A stretch of DNA of 64,000 bases from Fasciolopsis buskii. Taxonomy: Eukaryota; Platyhelminthes; Trematoda; Plagiorchiida; Fasciolidae. Below are positions 62,140-64,000 of the stretch, one piece after another. A program made the position numbers and the translations under genes. Position 1 is the stretch's first letter, and the number at the start of each line of letters is the position of its first letter. The notes below the pieces were generated by a model. That model was not told where the DNA came from. It saw only the letters and a list, made by a program, of their open reading frames with translations, and did no database searches. The stretch covers positions 117,152 through 181,151 of the forward strand of contig LUCM01000114.1 in the NCBI GenBank assembly GCA_008360955.1. Direction: 5' to 3'.

Positions 62140-62480
62140 CGACACGAGCCTGGTAGAAGAATTTCACTCTTTCCCAGATACCCAGAATTTGGGTTAGAGT
62201 CACGTAGTATGTGGACGGTGAAGTTGAGGAGATGACAGTTATGAAGTCAACATATTGGCGCCAGGGCTAAGGTCACACATTCGTAGTCATTGTCGATCTT
62301 ACTAATAGAGTTGATTGAGACAACTTTGGCGGTTAAATTTGCACTAAATCCAATGTTTTTCAACTCAGTTGACTACACCACAATGCTTTTAACGAATTCG
62401 AAGATAGTGCTTCAATATATCCGCAGTGTGATGGGCCGTTTCAATAATTTTATAGCCGACAGGCTTACAATTTGACATGA
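62140..62480 (+). pseudogene. BEL/Pao RNase H-like domain, decayed
   Basis: VEEFHSFPDTQNLG (about 62153-62194) corresponds to the family's LHxFxDAS.xG motif, with the first catalytic Asp kept. In another frame ETTLAVKF (62318-62341) corresponds to the LxAAxLAvK helix. LTNSKIVLQYIRS (62389-62427) corresponds to the family's TDSxxVLxyI motif, with the catalytic Asp replaced by Asn. RFNNFIADRLT (62437-62469) matches the RFxxFVANR block. The readable frame ends in a TGA at 62476. Confidence 0.8.
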
Positions 62481-62877
62481 TTACAGGAATACTGATCAGT
62501 GGAATTAAGCAAAATCAACCCCTTATCCGGCTGATTGATGGTCTTGGGGAGTGACGAACCTACTGCCGCCGGAAGCAGACTAACGACCTGGAATTTTTCA
62601 GCGTACTCAAGGCGACTGACCCGTGAGAGACCTCAGCAACCAACCTGAGCCACTGCTGGAAGTCAAGGGCAGCATAATGGCAACCATTTTAGTACTGTAC
62701 GTGTTCTTTCCATCTGAGCTTAACGATTGCTCGTAGTGCACCAGATTGCCCGGAGCCCGGGTTTTTTCGATAAAACTTAAAAGGTGGCTGTTGTTATTGA
62801 GGGGCAGTCGGCTGTCTGGTGGTTTAGTCATCTGTGCTATTATTCCAGAAGAGCTATAATCCGCAGTGTTTGACCTC

Positions 62878-63262
62878 TTTCAACTTCTGCAATCAGAGAG
62901 CTTTCATGTGCAGCTACTGGACAACTATGGTAGAAGGTCAACGCTGATAACTAGAAGCCTAAGGCAGCTGAACCTCAAATAGATCAAAGGTTTGTTGCGG
63001 GTTTTTGGTAGACTGGCTAAGCCCCATCTGAGCTTTGACGCAGAGCATCCGGTCATCCTCCCAGCTCCACACTAGGTAGCTGATCTGCTTGCGCAGCATG
63101 CTCATGCAGTGGAAGGACACATTGCGGAAAACCACGTGCTAGTCATCATAGGAAATTGTTTTGGATCTTCAGCAGAAGAGCAACGGCAGGGAGAGCGATC
63201 AAACAGTGCGCGCAAAGTCGGAGGCGTAAGTCTGCAATGGGCAGACAATTATTGGTTTCAGA
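62878..63262 (+). pseudogene. BEL/Pao integrase zinc-binding region, decayed
   Basis: One frame can be followed through two stops. FQLLQSESF (62878-62904) is the linker block. KGLLRVFGRLAK (62986-63021) corresponds to the GLLRVGGRL motif, and SFDAEHPVILP (63031-63063) to its neighbour. HAHAVEGH (about 63097-63120) supplies the paired His of the HHCC zinc finger. The Cys pair reads CAQS in CAQSRRRKSAMGRQLL, so the second Cys is lost. The integrase catalytic core that should follow is absent, because an ATT-tailed repeat starts at 63310. Confidence 0.85.
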
Positions 63263-63309
63263 ATGAAGTTTTAGCTGCATAATGGCTCCACGCTGTTAAC
63301 GGATGGATT

Positions 63310-63545
63310 ATTTATTAATAATAATGATAATAATGGGTATACATCTCGAAATTCGAGAGTCATGCGCAGGGCAAGATCCAATTTGCACACAGATGGCGCA
63401 GTGGAAATCGTAAAACAAAAAATTAGTCATGAAGATGCAGTGTCTGTGCTCTAATGAACATAACCTGCAATAAGATGGGCTAATGATGAGGTTTTGGGCT
63501 TCAAATGAAAGCTAGATAATACATCGCCGAAGCTTTCTGGGGCTG
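63310..63545 (-). repeat. ATT-tailed repeat 3' end, copy 2
   Basis: The plus strand shows ATTAATAATAATGATAATAA (63317-63336), then TATACATCTCGAAATTCGAG and a block with CATGCGCAGGGCAAGATC. This is the same order as copy 1 at 59.05 kb and is clearly related over roughly 150-200 bases. On the minus strand it is a 3' end with an ATT tail. Its position right after the integrase zinc-finger segment suggests insertion into the BEL/Pao element. Confidence 0.6.
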
Positions 63546-64000
63546 GCTATGAGCCGCGCACTGCGAGCCAACTCATGTTTAAACGCATCAAACGCGCGCA
63601 TCTCCGGCGCATAATTTGGCTATGAAGAAATGGTGGGTGTTGTCAAGGGGCCGTGTTAATCAAAAATCAGGAGGGCAAAATGGTAAAGAGGAAGATCAAT
63701 AGGGATGTTGTAGCGCGATGGAGAGGAGTCGAAATCATGCTGGATATCATTTGAGGTGGATGGGCAGTTGTAATCGACAACATTCAGTTGTCAAAATAAT
63801 GCCTAAAATGAAACAGCAGGAAACCTTCAAGGTAGCATCAGACAATTAACTGGACGAGAAATTATGGGAAATTGTGGACAGAGACAATGGAACTTACAAA
63901 AATGGTCACTGGACTTATGCGGCCGGGAGCGGATTGTGATGTGTGGCGAGGAGTAAACCGGTACGTGTAAGATTTACAATCAATCCTTAAATACGCTTGC
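63546..64000. other. unassigned, probably body of ATT-tailed repeat copy 2
   Basis: Purine-rich on the plus strand, with short readings such as MVKRKINRDVVARWRGVEI. The window ends inside it. No named domain. Confidence 0.25.

Larger units (their letters stand above)
61490..63270 (+). mobile_element. pol: BEL/Pao LTR retrotransposon pol fragment, decayed
   Basis: Reverse transcriptase, RNase H and integrase N-terminal segments of BEL/Pao type lie in the normal order on the plus strand. The frame shifts at least four times in the RT part and holds several stops, and the residues of catalytic boxes are altered (see domain entries). Gag, protease, the RT N-terminal half, the integrase catalytic core and both LTRs were not found. 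ATT-tailed ends at 61473 (pointing in from the left) and at 63310 (pointing in from the right) bound the fragment, as if other elements had inserted on both sides. It is a fossil that cannot encode a working polyprotein. Confidence 0.85.

Noticed and set aside
1..64000. CRISPR arrays, bacterial operons, rRNA genes
   Set aside because: No regularly spaced direct repeats, no long contiguous ORFs with ribosome-binding sites, and no rRNA-like conserved blocks were seen.

Overview
This window looks like nuclear DNA from a flatworm, most likely a digenean fluke. It is not bacterial or viral. Genes are not densely packed, the open reading frames are short and scattered over all six frames, and good GT-AG splice sites flank several of them. 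What can be recognised is eukaryotic repeat DNA: non-LTR (LINE) retrotransposons of RTE and CR1/Jockey type, a BEL/Pao LTR retrotransposon, and tRNA-derived short repeats with relics of a hammerhead ribozyme. The last combination is known from schistosome Sm-alpha-type repeats. The taxon call is inference.

Layout. Positions 1-19.3 kb are mostly unassigned intron-like or intergenic sequence. They hold a few weak exon candidates (1.3-1.6, 14.9-15.1 kb), a 163-codon minus-strand ORF (4.87-5.37 kb), tRNA-like repeats (4.5, 15.45 kb) and a hammerhead-like relic (16.1 kb). A decayed RTE-type LINE lies at 19.8-20.6 kb on the plus strand, followed by another tRNA-like repeat at 20.9 kb. From 21.5 to 41.6 kb most exon-like segments with plausible splice sites are on the minus strand (21.5-22.9, 25.9, 32.0-32.8, 40.7-41.6 kb). 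Several can be joined in compatible phase, so a long minus-strand gene with large introns is possible. I recognise no product. A 39-base-arm inverted repeat sits at 34.6 kb, a minus-strand hammerhead relic at 35.9 kb and a long AT microsatellite at 27.9 kb. Positions 41.6-48.4 kb are AT-rich and empty as far as I can see.

From 48.4 kb on, the sequence is richer in GC and becomes a transposon graveyard. It holds a tRNA-derived SINE with a hammerhead-like tail (48.4-48.55 kb), a CR1/Jockey-like LINE with ORF1, endonuclease and reverse transcriptase fragments (53.0-56.0 kb), two related ATT-tailed repeat ends in minus orientation (59.05 and 63.3 kb), and a BEL/Pao pol fragment with reverse transcriptase, RNase H and integrase zinc-binding segments (61.5-63.3 kb). 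All of these carry frameshifts, stops or lost catalytic residues, so they are fossils.

Limits. At this base composition most ORFs of 60-120 codons are expected by chance, so ORF length alone was not taken as evidence. Exon models rest on splice-site quality and phase agreement and are low-confidence. Transposon calls rest on family motifs recognised by eye.
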